Shown here: one piece after another, positions 9,302-20,729 of the stretch | How the letters are laid out: each line of letters starts with the position of its first letter | Numbering within the stretch: position 1 is the stretch's first letter | Source of the DNA: Bog-473 sp963755495 | Lineage (GTDB): Bacteria; Actinomycetota; Acidimicrobiia; Acidimicrobiales; RAAP-2 | Reading direction: 5' to 3' | Length of the DNA stretch: 64,000 nucleotides | NCBI GenBank assembly: GCA_963755495.1 | Contig: CAVWJS010000006.1 | Coordinates: 248,001 to 312,000 of the forward strand | The notes under the pieces: model-generated | Databases searched by the model: none | The model's input: the letters and a program-made list of their open reading frames with translations, nothing else | What the model was told of the DNA's origin: nothing | Translations under genes and position numbers: made by a program

Positions 9302-11292
9302 TGGCGCCCACTCGATTGCAGCGAGTCATCGTGGCCAACCGGGGTGAAATCGCGCGGCGCATCATCCGGGGCGTACACGACATGGGCTTGGCCGCGGTTG
9401 CGGTCTACACCTCAGAAGACAGTGCAGCGCCCTACGTCGGAGAGGCGGACGTCGCGCTCGAGTTGCCGGGACGAACGCTGGCCGAGACCTATCTCAATGC
9501 AGGGGTGCTGGTGGAGGCGGCGCAGCGGGCAGGCGCCGACGCGTTGCACCCGGGCTACGGATTTCTCTCGGAGAACCCCATCTTGCCCGAAGCGTGCGCC
9601 GAGGCAAAGGTCGTCTGGGTCGGTCCGTCGCCCGAATCGATGCGCATCATGGGCCACAAGGTGCGGGCCAAAGAAACGGTCTCTTCCGCTGGTGTGCCGG
9701 TCCTCCCGAGCATGGCCGTTCGCAGCGGCATCGCGCGCGAAGAGTTGGCACGCGCTGCCGCAGGCGTTGGCTACCCGCTGCTGGTCAAAGCAGCCGAGGG
9801 CGGTGGCGGTCGTGGCATGCGACTCGTACCCGGTCCCGACGCACTCTTCGAAGCGGTGGCGGCTGGTGCAACGCGAAGCGGCAGCGGCGTTCGGTTCGGA
9901 CGAGGTGTTTCTGGAGCGCTATCTCCCCTCGCCCCGTCACGTAGAGGTACAGATCATCGGCGACGCCCATGGACACGTGGTGCACCTTTTCGACCGGGAG
10001 TGCTCGATCCAGCGACGGCACCAAAAGATCGTGGAGGAGGCACCGGCAGTACTCGTCGGCGACGCGACCCGAAAGGGAATATGGCGCGCTGCGGTCGCCG
10101 CCGCCATCTCGGTGGACTACCGGGGCGTAGGGACAGTCGAGTTCCTCGTCGACGGGAACGAGTTCTACTTCTTGGAGATGAACACGCGCCTCCAAGTCGA
10201 GCACGGCGTGACCGAGCTCGTCACCGGAGTCGACCTGGTGGGATTGCAGCTTTTGGTGGCGTCGGGCTCTCCGCTTCCCTTCCGGCAAAAGGATGTCACC
10301 GTGTCGGGCCATGCCATCGAGGCGAGATTGTGTGCCGAGCGTCCACGGGAGGACTATCGGCCCACGCCTGGGACGGCCACGCACGTTGCATGGCCCCGTG
10401 ACACGGGACTACGTACCGACGCCGCCATTGAGTCGGGAAGCACGGTGAGCTCGTCCTATGACTCTTTGGTGGCGAAGATCATGGCACATGGCCCGGCGCG
10501 GCCGATCGCCATCGGACGGCTCGGGGGGGCACTGCGCTCACTCGAGGTGGATGGGCTCGAGACCAACCGTGACCTTCTCGTGGCGATCCTCTCGGATCCC
10601 GTCTTTGGCGACGGCGACGCCGGTATCGACTACCTCGATCAGCGCGACGATCTGCGCCGGGCCGCGCTCAGCGATGACGTACGCCACCGACATGCCGCAG
10701 CCGCGGCCTTCGCCTTCCTGCAGGAGCGTGCCGGCGAGAGTTTGGTGCCTATTCCCTCCGCCGGGTGGCGCAACGTGGGGGTCGCCCACCATGTCGACGC
10801 CTTCAGCGACGCGCAAGGGACGCTCAGTCTGTCGCGCGGGGAGTCCGGACGACGCCGTGGCGGTGCTCGTAGGTGACGAGTGGGTGCAGATGGGAACAGG
10901 ATGCACGACGATCGGTGCCGACGGGCCCCGTCGTTGATCTCACGAAAGACGGAGTGCGCCGGCGCTACCGGATCAGGATGACCGCAGCGCGGGTCGAGGT
11001 GAACGGGCCCGAAGGTCAGTCGAGCTTTCTCCTGCCGGACCGACGACGACGCCGATGAGTCGAGGGGGCACGGCCGGGGAGTGTCGAGCGCCGCTACCGG
11101 GCGCCATCACCAAGGTCCTCGTTGGCGTGGGCGACGTCGTCAGCGAAGGGACCGGGTTGGTGGTGCTCGAGGCCATGAAGATGGAGCACACGTTGCGCTC
11201 CGGCGGCTGCGGGCACGGTCGGCCAGATTCTCTGCGTGCCGGGCGACCAGGTCGACGTGGGTGACGTGCTCGTGGTGGTCGAGCCAGCGTGA
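9301..11292 (+). CDS. Acyl-CoA carboxylase alpha subunit (biotin carboxylase plus biotin carrier), frameshifted
   Basis: Biotin carboxylase fused to a biotin carrier domain; it carboxylates its own biotin with ATP and bicarbonate for the preceding subunit. Visible in order: VANRGEIARRIIRG, LHPGYGFLSENP, the ATP-grasp loop KAAEGGGGRGMR, HLFDRECSIQRRHQKIVEEAP, EFYFLEMNTRLQVEHGVTE and GHAIEARLCAERP. After about residue 500 the linker is broken, then the carrier domain appears with APLPGAITKVLVGVGD and the biotinylation site EAMKMEH at about 11174. Shifts fall near 9890, 10845, 10925, 11045 and 11205. The TGA at 11290 overlaps the ATG of the AtuA-like gene. The length of about 660 residues fits MCC- or GCC-alpha subunits. 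Confidence 0.9.
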
Positions 11293-13225
11293 TGCGCGAT
11301 GCGCCACAGAACGCGGCCAAGGACGAGCGTGGGCATCCGAGCGTTCTGCGGGTGGCCAACTGCAGCGGGTTCTTCGGTGATCGCCTCTCAGCGGCGCGAG
11401 AGATGGTGGAGGGTGGTCCGATCGACGTGCTCACCGGCGACTGGCTGGCCGAGCTGACGATGTACATCCTGCACAAGACCCGAGAGCGCAGCGGCGGGCT
11501 ACGCCCGGACCTTCCTGCAGCAACTCGAAGACGTCCTTCCGACCTGCATCGAGCGGGGAATCACTATCGTGTCCAATGCCGGTGGCCTCAATCCCGAAGG
11601 TCTCGCCAACGGCCGTGCGAGAGCTGGCCCGACGCCAGGGCGTCACGGTGCGAGTGGCTTCCGTCTCGGGGGACGACATCACCAGCCGTATGCCGGACTC
11701 TGGCCGCGGCCGGAGCACGTCGTTCATCAACCTCGACACGGGCGAGCCGCTTCCGTCCCGATGCGCCGCTGGTGACCGCCAACGCGTATCTCGGTGCTCG
11801 TCCCGATCGCCGACGCGCTGGCAGCTGGGCGCGCAGGTCGTGGTGACCGGACGGGTCACCGACGCATCCCTCACGGTCGGCCCCGGCTCTGCACGCGTTC
11901 GGGTGGGGTGATGAGGACGTCGACTGCCATTGCCGGCGCCGTCGTGGCCGGCCACGTGATCGAGTGCGGTGCGCAGTGCTGTGGGGGCAACTACGCCTTC
12001 TTCGAAGAGATTCCCCGGCGCGACGCGCATCGGATTTCCCCTCGCGGAGCTCCAGCCGGACGGCGTCCTCGTCATCACCAAGCATCCCGGGACGCGGAGG
12101 CGCGGTGACGGTCGGTACGGTGACGGCGCAACTTCTCTACGAGATCGCGCGGACCGCGTTACCTCAGCCCCGACGCGGTGGCCCGCTTCGACACCATGCG
12201 TTCGATCAGGAAGGTCCCGGACCGGGTGCGGATCAGCGGGGTGAAGGGCGAGCCACCGCCCCCGACCCTCAAGGTCACGGCAAACCTCGACGCCGGATGG
12301 CGGAACTCGATGACGTTGGCCATCACGCGGAGCCCTGGTCGAGGAGAAGGCTCGAGTGGCCGCGGCGGCGGTGTGGGCCGGCATCCCCGGTGGCCGCGAC
12401 GCGTTCGCCGAGACGTCCGAAGACCTTTCCGGTGACCTTTCAGGCGGAGGCATGGCGTTCTTGCGCCTCGCCGTGCGAGGGGAGCGACGAGCACGCCGTG
12501 GGTCGAGCCTTCTCCGGAGCGGTGGTCGAGACCAGCTTGGCCAGTTATCCCGGAACCTTCTTCACCTCGGCGCCCGGTCGCGCCCAGGCCGTGGCGCGCT
12601 ATTGGCCGACGACGATTGCGGCCGAGCGAGATCGTGCCGCGCATCGAGTGCGACGGGGAGCCGGTATCTCCAGTGATGCGCTCCCCGCACGTCGCACCGA
12701 GCGGCTCGATCTCGAGCGTCGGCCAGGACGGACCGGCGACGACCGGCGCGCCGACGTGCGCGCCGATTGCCGGAGAAACGTTCTGACGGTGCCGCTTTGG
12801 GTACTGGTCGGTGGGCGCTCGGGTGACAAGGGCGGCGACGCCAACATCGGGCTGTGGGCCGATTCCGAAGCGGTGGCCGAGTGGCTGTGCACGCACGCTT
12901 CGATGTCGCGCAGTTCAAAGAAGCGCTCCCCGAGGCGGCGCCGTTCAACGTCAGCCGCTATCCCCTGCCCAATCTGCGTGCGGTGAATTTCGTCGTGCAC
13001 GGCATACTCGGCTGGGGTGTCGCCTCCAACTTGCGGCTCGACACGCAGGCAAAAGGTTTGGCGGAGCTCCTCCGCTCCCGTCAGGTGGTCGTGCCATCGA
13101 CGTTGCTCAGAGGACGGAAAGCCGGCCGAACGAGCGTTGACTCAGGGACTGAACAGTCGCTCCTGCACCTCAAAGCGAGAATCCCCCCGCAGAACGCCAC
13201 TTGTGACATTAGAGTGATCCCATGA
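11292..13225 (+). CDS. AtuA-like protein (DUF1446 family), heavily frameshifted
   Basis: Homologue of AtuA, a protein of acyclic-terpene utilisation clusters whose reaction is not established. The start is clear: VLRVANCSGFFGDRLSAAREM, then PIDVLTGDWLAELTMYILHK, followed in other frames by CIERGITIVSNAGGLNP and VTVRVASVSGDDI, all typical of the family. Later segments include VVTGRVTDASLTVGP, HVIECGAQCCGGNYAFFEEIP and VGGRSGDKGGDANIGLWAD, and the C-terminus has FKEALPEAAPFNVSRYPLPN and NFVVHGILGWGVASNLRLD. At least eight frame changes are needed. The stop is uncertain: 13225 is in frame with the last good segment, but a family-typical end would be near 13100-13140. Start ATG 11292 overlaps the previous stop. 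Confidence 0.82.
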
Positions 13226-13364
13226 ACTCGGGGGGTTGCGTGCCGCCACAGGGCAGCTCAGGTGCGATGGTCGCGACGGCACTGGGATCGAGCCGATCAT
13301 GTGGTCAGCACCTCGCTCATCCGTCGTCATCACGGGTGACTGTACGAAGGACGTGATGTAACCA

Positions 13365-15220
13365 GTGGACCCATCACCGAACATCGACAGCGGACAGCTC
13401 GGTTCTGGCGGGAGTGCGGTCTCGACCGTGCAGCCGACGGCACGGTCGCCGCTCGGCCGGCTGCTGTTCGACCACACCGTCACCGAGTATCCGCACGGCG
13501 CGCAGCGGGCCCGCTATCTCACCCTGGCCATTCTGGCCACCGTCGTCCTCTACTACGCCTATTACACGCAGTTCGGCGTGACGCCGAACATCTTGGCCAG
13601 CTTCCACATGAGCTTCGACTTCTTCATCGCCATCACCGTTGTCTCCAATCTTCTTGGCGCCTTCGCCTCGCTCCCGGCCAGCCAGACGGACCGCCTAGGC
13701 CGGACGAACGTGGTCATTTACGGGTTGCTCCTCGTTGGGCTCATCACGGCAATCGGCGTTCCCCTGGCCGACGGCGAATGGTCCTATCTCGTGGTGATCT
13801 GCCTACTCGGGGTGGTCGAAGGGGCCATACTCGTGGCCACTCCTGCGCTCGTCCGCGACTTCAGCCCGCAACTCGGGCGGGCGTCGGCCATGGGTTTTTG
13901 GACCATCGGGCCCGTCGCGGGCAGCCTCATCGCCTCGCTGGTCGCGGTGCACACGCTGAATCACTTCGGCCAAACCCATTGGAAGAGCCAGTTCGTCATT
14001 GCCGGTTGTGCCTCGCTGGTCATCTTTGCCGTCTCGTTCTTCGGACTAAAGGACCTCTCGCCCAGTCTCCGGGACCAGCTCATGGTGTCCGCCCGCGATC
14101 AGACCCTGGTCGAAGCCCGCGCCCGGGGCTTGACCGACGCAGGACCTCTTGGCCGCATCCGAGCGTCCGTGGCGGCAGATCTTCCATTGGGACCTGATCG
14201 GCGCTTGTGTCGGGATTGCGGTGTTCCTGCTCCTCTATTACGCCGCGGCGGCTCTCTTCACCGTCTACTACCCCGTCCTCTTCCAGAATGCCAATGGCAC
14301 GAACTTCACCGTTACCCAGGCGAACGGGCTCAATACCTGGTTCTGGACCACGGACATCGTGGGGCTGATCATCGTGGGACTGCTCTCGGACGCGCTCAAA
14401 GTGCGAAAGCCGTTCATGCTGGTGGGTGCGGTTATCACCATCGTCATGCTGGCCGTCTTCATGGGGAACGCCACGCATCCCCACACGGGCTACTACACCC
14501 TCGCCATCGAAGCTTCAGCCATCGCGATCGGTGTGGCACTGGTGTTCGCGCCGTGGATTGCCAGTTACACCGAAAGTGTCGAGGCGAAGAATCCAGCTCT
14601 GGTGGCGACCGGTCTTGCCCTCTGGGGTTGGATCCTGCGACTCACGGTCGGAATCTCCTTCATCTTCTTGCCCTTGGTGATCACCAGCGTGAACCCGATT
14701 GTCGACAACCTCCCGGTGGCCGAAACGGTCATTCACGGTCAATCGATACAGAACTTCGTGGCCGAGCACCCCAAGACCATCGCGTTCGCCACGCAGCACA
14801 CGGCGCTCCTCGCCATTCTGGCTAAGGACCCGGCGGCCGCCGCCGCCGTAGGTCAGGATCCCTCCGCAGCCAACATCGAGGCAGCGCTGAAAGCCTTTGG
14901 GCCGCAAGGTTTGACCGAGCTCGCCAAGTACAAGACGCAGCTCGCCACCCTGGTCGAGCCGTACACACCCCAACTGACATACATCTCTGCGCATCAGGGC
15001 GCGTTGGCAGCAACTCGAGCAGGGTTCGGCCAAAGCCCCGCACCAATGGCAGCACTGGTTCTGGGTGGATATGGTCGGCATGGTCGTGTTCATCCCGCTG
15101 ATCTGGCTGGTCAAGGGTCGCTGGAAGCCGTCGTCCGCCCGCCGCGACGCGGCTGAGCACGAGGCAGCAGTGGCCGCAGAGCTGGCCCGACTCGTCGGCG
15201 AGCAGCGCGTCGCCACGTAG
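13365..15220 (+). CDS. MFS transporter with long C-terminal periplasmic insert, frameshifted
   Basis: A major facilitator carrier of about 617 residues, longer than the usual 400-450. Twelve hydrophobic segments can be picked out, beginning YLTLAILATVVLYYAYYTQF, with the loop 2-3 signature ASQTDRLGRTN. Between the last two helices is an unusual hydrophilic, alanine-rich insert (about 14700-15040) with FVAEHPKTIAFATQH and AAAVGQDPSAANIEAALKAFG, which must lie outside the membrane core. The last helix VDMVGMVVFIPLIWLVKGRW is in another frame. Frameshifts are near 14140 and 15020. It follows the Atu-like operon in the same direction, so uptake of the substrate of that pathway is a reasonable guess, not shown by the sequence. 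Confidence 0.82.
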
Positions 15221-15273
15221 AGTTTGCCGGCGGGCCCGAGTGGAGTCCGCGCACGACATGACAGGATGAAGCG

Positions 15274-16452
15274 ATGGAGACTTTTCTCCGCCTGTGCGGG
15301 CTGATCGCGGGGATACTCGTCGTCGTCGCCACCGCTCTCAGCGTGTTCACTGCACTCGTGGTGCCCCGGGTCACGTCGTCACGCGCCATGCGCAGCGTGG
15401 CAAAGCTCATCGGGGTGACGGCCCGGCAAGTCTTGCCGCGGTTGCCAAGCTACGAATCGCGCGATCGTCTCATGTCGTACGTCGGGCCTCTGGCCATGGT
15501 CACACTTTTCGTCCTGTGGTTGGGGTCCCTCGTCCTCGGGTTTGGCCTCATCGCCTGGTGGGCCAGCGGGCAAGATTTCGGTTCCGCCTTGGCCATCTCC
15601 GGCTCGTCCGTCTTTACGCTGGGCATTGCCACCAGCCCGGGTGCGGGCTCGCGCTCTATTGAGATCAGCGCGGCCTGCATCGGTCTGTTGGTCATCGCAC
15701 TGGAGATCGCGTACCTGCCTGCTCTCTACAACGCCTTTGCCACGCGCGAAACCGAAGTCACGCTGCTTGCCACACGCTCGGGTACGCCGGCGTGGGGTCC
15801 CGAAATACTCGCCCGCCATCACATGCTGGACACCATTGACGAGTTGCCCGGTCTCTATGCCGATTGGGAACGTTGGGCGGCAGCCGTGTCGGAGAGTCAT
15901 GCCAACTATCCCGCCCTGATCTGGTTCCGATCGCCGGTCTCGACGCGTAACTGGTTGCTGAGCCTGGTGGCAATGATGGATTCCGCCGCGCTGTACCACG
16001 CCGTCAGCCCAAGCGAGACGCCCCGTCAGGCCCGGCTCTGTCTCTCCATGGGCACCAACTGCCTGCGTTCCATCGCCGGCGCCTTGCAGATTACCTACGA
16101 GAGCGACCCGATCCCGACCGATGGAACGAGGCTGACCAAGGAGGAATTCACCGACGGTTATTCCCGTCTGGAAGAGGTGCATTTTCGCCTGGAGCGCGAT
16201 CTGGACGAGTCCTGGCGTCATTTCCAGGGCTGGCGTATCAACTACGAATCGATCGTCGACGCTCTGACCAGGTTGGTGATGCCCCCACCGGCTCCGTGGT
16301 TCCTGGCCCGTCCCGGATTAGGGCAAGCCGAGTGGCCCACCGTGCGCAACCGCACCCCCGACGACCCCGAAGGCGCAAAGCCCTTCGGACCGGGCCCAGG
16401 TTTCAAGACCCCGCAGACGCGCGATCCCACCGAACTCAGCCCGCAGAATTAA
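15274..16452 (+). CDS. Membrane protein with a two-helix, pore-loop (K+ channel-like) layout
   Basis: I cannot name this intact 392-residue protein. An N-terminal hydrophobic segment (about residues 5-30) is followed by a second (about 70-92), a short loop GSSVFTLGIATSPGAG at about 109-124, and a third helix (about 128-150) ending at a basic stretch. The order helix, loop with TLG, helix resembles the pore of two-helix potassium channels, whose selectivity filter is T-V-G-Y-G; here the filter would be reduced to TLGI, so ion selectivity is doubtful. The remaining 240 residues are soluble and helix-rich, with no motif I recognise, and end in a proline-rich tail. Starts at ATG 15274 after GGATGAAGCG. 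Confidence 0.6.
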   Translation: METFLRLCGLIAGILVVVATALSVFTALVVPRVTSSRAMRSVAKLIGVTARQVLPRLPSYESRDRLMSYVGPLAMVTLFVLWLGSLVLGFGLIAWWASGQDFGSALAISGSSVFTLGIATSPGAGSRSIEISAACIGLLVIALEIAYLPALYNAFATRETEVTLLATRSGTPAWGPEILARHHMLDTIDELPGLYADWERWAAAVSESHANYPALIWFRSPVSTRNWLLSLVAMMDSAALYHAVSPSETPRQARLCLSMGTNCLRSIAGALQITYESDPIPTDGTRLTKEEFTDGYSRLEEVHFRLERDLDESWRHFQGWRINYESIVDALTRLVMPPPAPWFLARPGLGQAEWPTVRNRTPDDPEGAKPFGPGPGFKTPQTRDPTELSPQN

Positions 16453-16549
16453 CGTCGACCACGCGCTTTGCCTGGCAGGTCACCACGGACCGTTCCGGGG
16501 AAGTACAGTAACGGGGCCTGAAAAGAATGCCTGGCCTCCTGTTCCACCC

Positions 16550-16861
16550 ATGACGCTCATCCTCGACCACCAGACCACCGTTGATCACCCGGTCATCGAC
16601 GATGCCGATGTCGACGCGTTCTTCGACACCGAAGACCTATGGGCGATCATCGTCTGGAACGACGATGTCACCACCTTCCAAACGGTGATCCAGGCCTTCG
16701 TGGAGATCTTCCACCATTCGGTGGAGCGAGCCGACCAGTTGGCCTGGACGATCCACCGCACCGGAAAGGCCGTCGCGGCGATCCGCCCCAAAGATGAAGC
16801 GGAAGCCGCCGTGCGCGACCTCCATCGCCGTAAGATCTCGGCCTCGCTCGCCCGAGCCTGA
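16550..16861 (+). CDS. clpS: ATP-dependent Clp protease adaptor
   Basis: ClpS binds the N-terminal residue of N-degron substrates and hands them to the ClpA/ClpC-ClpP protease. The protein has 103 residues, normal for the family, with a disordered N-terminus and then the core WAIIVWNDDVTTFQTVIQAF, where the NDD and following residues form the substrate pocket, and WTIHRTGKAVAAI, where the histidine sits in the ClpS VH..G motif. The C-terminal LHRRKISASL matches the last helix. It is intact, unlike the genes around it, and convergent with the acetyltransferase at 16862 with no gap between stops. Confidence 0.93.
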   Translation: MTLILDHQTTVDHPVIDDADVDAFFDTEDLWAIIVWNDDVTTFQTVIQAFVEIFHHSVERADQLAWTIHRTGKAVAAIRPKDEAEAAVRDLHRRKISASLARA

Positions 16862-17512
16862 TCACGCCGGCCCCGGTTGGGGGCCCAGTTGCAGGCGGGC
16901 CGTCAGGCGGTCCTTTACCGCCGGCCACTCGGCGGCCACGATGGAGTAACGAGCCGTGGTGCGCACGGTGTCGTCCGGGCCCGTCCGGTCCGCCCGCAAG
17001 ATGCCGTCGAGCTTTCCGCCTATTCGCTCGATGGCGGCACGTGAGCGGGCATTGCGTACATCGGTTTGGATGCCGACGCGATGCACCTTCCACACCTCGA
17101 ATGCATGTCCCAGCATGAGCAGCTTGGCCTCGGTATTGACCGGCGAACGCTGAGCCGAGCCGGCCAGCCACGTGTACCCGATGTCAGCGACATCGGGTAC
17201 ACCTTGTCGTTGATGGGTGGACCCCGGGGGCCATTCCCAGAACGCGACTTCGTAGAAGCGGGTGGAACCTACGATCCGGTCTTCGCCGTCGTCACCCTTG
17301 CGGAGCGTGGCGAACGCGACCTGGACGTCTGCGGCGATCTTCTTCAAAGCGTCGGCCACGTAGGTCGTCATCTGCTCAAGACCCTCGGGTGTGAACGTCC
17401 ATCGGTAGTTGCTCCGATCCTCGGCCGCCGCTTCGACCAGAGCCGGGATGTGTGCCTCCGAGAGCGGTTCGAGCCGCACGAATTTCCCTTCGAGGACGAA
17501 CGGTTCAAGCAT
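16862..17512 (-). CDS. GNAT-family N-acetyltransferase (RimJ/RimL-like)
   Basis: The protein begins FVLEGKFVRLEPLSEAHIPAL, the standard first strand and helix of RimJ/RimL-like enzymes, continues with VGSTRFYEVAFWEWPPG and DIGYTWLAGSAQRSPVNTEA, and has the late motif RVGIQTDVRNARSRAAIERIG. In place of the usual RGRG loop there is SAQRSPVNTEAKLLM, as in the subfamily common in actinobacteria. Its 216 residues fit. The ATG at 17512 overlaps the stop of the MFS exporter gene at 17505, so the two are co-transcribed. The substrate is unknown. Confidence 0.83.
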   Translation of the reverse strand: MLEPFVLEGKFVRLEPLSEAHIPALVEAAAEDRSNYRWTFTPEGLEQMTTYVADALKKIAADVQVAFATLRKGDDGEDRIVGSTRFYEVAFWEWPPGSTHQRQGVPDVADIGYTWLAGSAQRSPVNTEAKLLMLGHAFEVWKVHRVGIQTDVRNARSRAAIERIGGKLDGILRADRTGPDDTVRTTARYSIVAAEWPAVKDRLTARLQLGPQPGPA

Positions 17513-19068
17513 GACCGCCGGCGCCTCCGGCTTGTCCGGCCGGGACCACGAAGTCGCTTTGGCGCACGAGGAGGAAGCCACCGACGCACCCGACGAAGGC
17601 GATGATGGCCCCGATGATCGTGAGGTGATTCAACGTGGTGGAAAATCCGACGTGGTAGGCGCGCAGAAGTTCGCTACGTGCCGCGGGCTGGTGGATTTGC
17701 GCCGCTGCTTCGTGCACTTCCCCCGCCGATTCGGCTGCCACGAGTTGGGCGCCACCCCGGTGCAGTACCGCTTGGCCCAGCGCCGTCTGCCGCAGGATAT
17801 TGCCGGTATGGCTCACGATCTGGCTCTGGAAAACCGCCCCGAGGATGGCGATGCCGGTGGCAATACCCACTTGGCGGAAGGTGTTGTTGGCCCCCGACGC
17901 CATCCCGCTCCGCTGCGGTTCGACCACCGAGATGGCAGCCGACGCCAGCACGGGGTTCACCATGCCGATACCGAATCCGGACAAGAGGAACCCGGGCAAC
18001 AGCACGGTCCAGGTGGAATTGGGTTGGGTGCGCGCCATGAGGAGCAGGCCGCCTGCGATGAGGAGCATTCCTAAACCCGAGCAAGAAGCGTGACTGGATG
18101 CGCACGGTGAGGCGACCGGCGAATGGGGCGACGACGAATGCCAAGACGGTGAGGGGGAGGAACCGCACCCCGGCCGGGAATGGGGCGAAGCCGAGACTGT
18201 CCTGGATGTAGAGCGTGAGGTACAAGAACATGGCGAAGATCGAGGCCGCGATCGTCACCGCCACGATGGACACACCTACGAAGGCTGGACGCCTGAAGAG
18301 GGAGAGATCGAGCATCGGGTCACGGGTCCGCTGCTCGTTGACGAAGAAGACGATCATGAGGACGACTGCCGCCACGATGAAGCTCACCGTGGTCGCGCTG
18401 GACCAGCCTTCGTCGTTGCCTCGCACGAGCGCAAACACCAGAAGGAAGAGACTGGCGGAAAACGAGATGAACCCGACCCAGTCGACGGAACGGGCCCGCA
18501 CATCCTTCGACTTGGCGATGCGGGTCAGCGTCACGAAGATGGCGACGACACCGATAGGGACGTTGACGAAGAAGATCCAACGCCAGCCGATGCCGCTGGT
18601 GATGGCGCCCCCGACCAGCGGACCGACGGCCACGGCGCCCCCGATCACGCCGCCGTAGATGCCGAAGGCCGTGCCGCGGTCCTTGCCTTGAAACGCTTGC
18701 GCGATGAGGGCGAGAGAGGTGGCGAACATGATGGCGCCCCCCACGCCCTGCACGGCACGGGCCAGGTTGAGCATCAGGGAGTCGGTCGACAGGCCGCAGA
18801 CGAGTGATGCCACCGAAAACAAGGCCAGGCCGCTGGCGAACACCTCGCGACGGCCATAGATATCGCCAATGACGCCGGCCGTGAGGAGGAAGGCGGCAAG
18901 CGTGAGGGAGTAGGCATCCACCACCCATTGCAGGTCGGCGAAGGATGAGTGCAGCGAGCGCTGGATGTCGGGCAGCGCCACGTTCACGACGGTGATGTCG
19001 AGCAACAGCATGAAGATGGCGGTACAGACCGCAATCAGGGTCCACCACTTGCGTTCGAGGCTGGGCAT
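17505..19068 (-). CDS. DHA2-family (EmrB/QacA-like) MFS drug exporter, one frameshift
   Basis: A 14-helix proton-driven exporter. The N-terminal half shows the DHA2 signature LDITVVNVALPDIQRSL in helix 1, WVVDAYSLTLAAFLLTAG, the A-motif region GDIYGRREVFASGLALF and the C-motif area AVGPLVGGAITSGIGWRWIF. The second half ends with GMASGANNTFRQVGIATGIA, which is also typical. An indel near 18075 in the middle of the cytoplasmic loop splits it into two frames. The length of about 520 residues is normal. It starts at ATG 19068 and is divergent from the ABC-F gene with 44 bases between. Drug or toxic-metabolite efflux is the family role; the cargo here is unknown. Confidence 0.9.
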
Positions 19069-19112
19069 CTGCGGAGTGTATCGAGGGCCTGTATCGGCCC
19101 GTACAATGTGAT

Positions 19113-20719
19113 GTGATCGTCGGTTCCTCCCTCACTATCGAAATTGGCGATCGGACGTTGGTGTCCGATGCGTCGTTCGTCGTGGGCGCAGGCGAGAAGG
19201 TCGGCCTGGTCGGCCGGAACGGCACCGGCAAGTCGTCGTTCATCTCGGTCATCGTCGGCGAGCCCACCCCGCAGCTGCGCCATCGGGGCAACGTCAGGCT
19301 CCTGGGGTCCTTCGGGTTCCTCCCGCAGGCGCCCGTGGCCGGGGGTCTCGGACTCGAACCGACCGGGCTTCTCCCACATCCTCTCCGCCCGTGGGCTCGA
19401 CGTGCTCGACGAGGCGGTCGGGGCGGCGCGCAAGGCCATGGCCGACGACCCCTCGGCGGAGAACATCGAGCTCTTCACCGATCTGCAGGAGAAGTTCCAG
19501 AGCAACGGGGGCTACGAGGCGGAATCGGTGATGGCCCGCCTGGCCGATGGCCTCGGTCTGCGCCAGGAGCTTCTCCTCGAGGACATCGAATCGCTCTCGG
19601 GTGGCCAGCGCCGCCGCGTGGACCTCATGCGCGTCCTGTTCCAAGAGCCCGAGCTGATGATCCTGGACGAGCCGACGAACCACCTCGACCGTTCGGCCAA
19701 GCGCTGGCTGCTCGACGAGCTGGAGCGCTTTCCCGGAGCCATCCTCGTCGTGAGCCACGACCTCAAGCTGCTGGACCGTTCGATCTCCAAGGTCCTGCAC
19801 ATCTCGAACCAACGCCTGACCGAGTGGAAGGGCAACTACTCCAAGTTCGAGGCCCAGCACGAGGCCGACCAGTCACAGCGGGAGCGGGCGGCTGCCCTCG
19901 AAAAGCGCGAGATCACCCGTCTCGTCCACCTTGGCCGACTCCATGCGCGGCCAGACGGCCAAGCGGGCCAAGGTCGCCAAGTCACTGGACAGGCGGGTCG
20001 AGCGCATCGAAGGACAGCGCACCCAGGTCGACAAGCGGGAGAAGGCCAGCAAGTTCCGCCTCCCGACGCCGCCGCGCTCAGGGGTCGTCCCGCTCGAGGT
20101 CTCCAAGCTGTCGGTGGTGCTACGGCAAGAACGAGGTCATCAAGCAATGTGCAATTTCCATGTCAGCCGGGGCGACCACGTCGTCATCATCGGCCGCAAC
20201 GGCGCCGGGCAAGTCGAGTTTGCTGCGGTGCCTGGCCGGCGTCCAGGAGCCGACGAACGGTGTGATCGAGTTCGGGGCCAACGTCGCCTTGGGCTATTTC
20301 GCCCAGGAGCACGAGCAGATCGACCTCTCACTGACCACGTTGGACAACGTGAGCGACACCGTGCTGGCCACCGAACGGGAGCGGCGGGCTCTTCTGGGCT
20401 CGTTCGGACTGCCGTCCAAGGCGGCCGATCAGATGCCCGACACCCTGTCGGGCGGGGAGCGGGCCAAGCTGGGTTTGGCCATGCTGTCGGCCGGGGAGAC
20501 GAACCTGCTCCTGCTCGACGAGCCGACCAACAACCTGGACCCTTCGTCCATCACGGCTGTTGGCACCATGCTCGGCGCTGTGGCCCGGCACGATCATCGC
20601 GGTGAGTCACGAGACGAGGCTTCGTGGAGGCGCTCAAGCCCACCTACTGCCTGCGTCTCCCCGAGGAGCAGTTCACGCACTGGCGCGACGAGTACCTCGA
20701 CGACGTCGAGATGCGCTGA
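19113..20719 (+). CDS. ABC-F family ATPase, frameshifted
   Basis: A soluble protein with two ABC ATPase domains and no membrane part, so it belongs to the ABC-F group that acts on ribosomes. Domain 1 has the Walker A loop VGRNGTGKSSF, the signature ESLSGGQRRRVDLMR and Walker B LMILDEPTNHLD with the switch histidine in VVSHDLKLL. A charged linker (KRAKVAKSLDRRVERIEGQR) follows. Domain 2 has IIGRNGAGKSS, TLSGGERAKLGLAML and LLLLDEPTNNLDPSS, then a C-terminal AVSHETRF. Frameshifts lie near 19355, 19925, 20110, 20215 and 20595. The EPTNHLD/EPTNNLD pair fits the Uup/EttA-type layout. Start is GTG 19113; a few other starts just upstream are possible. Confidence 0.88.
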
Positions 20720-20729
20720 TTCGAGAGCG

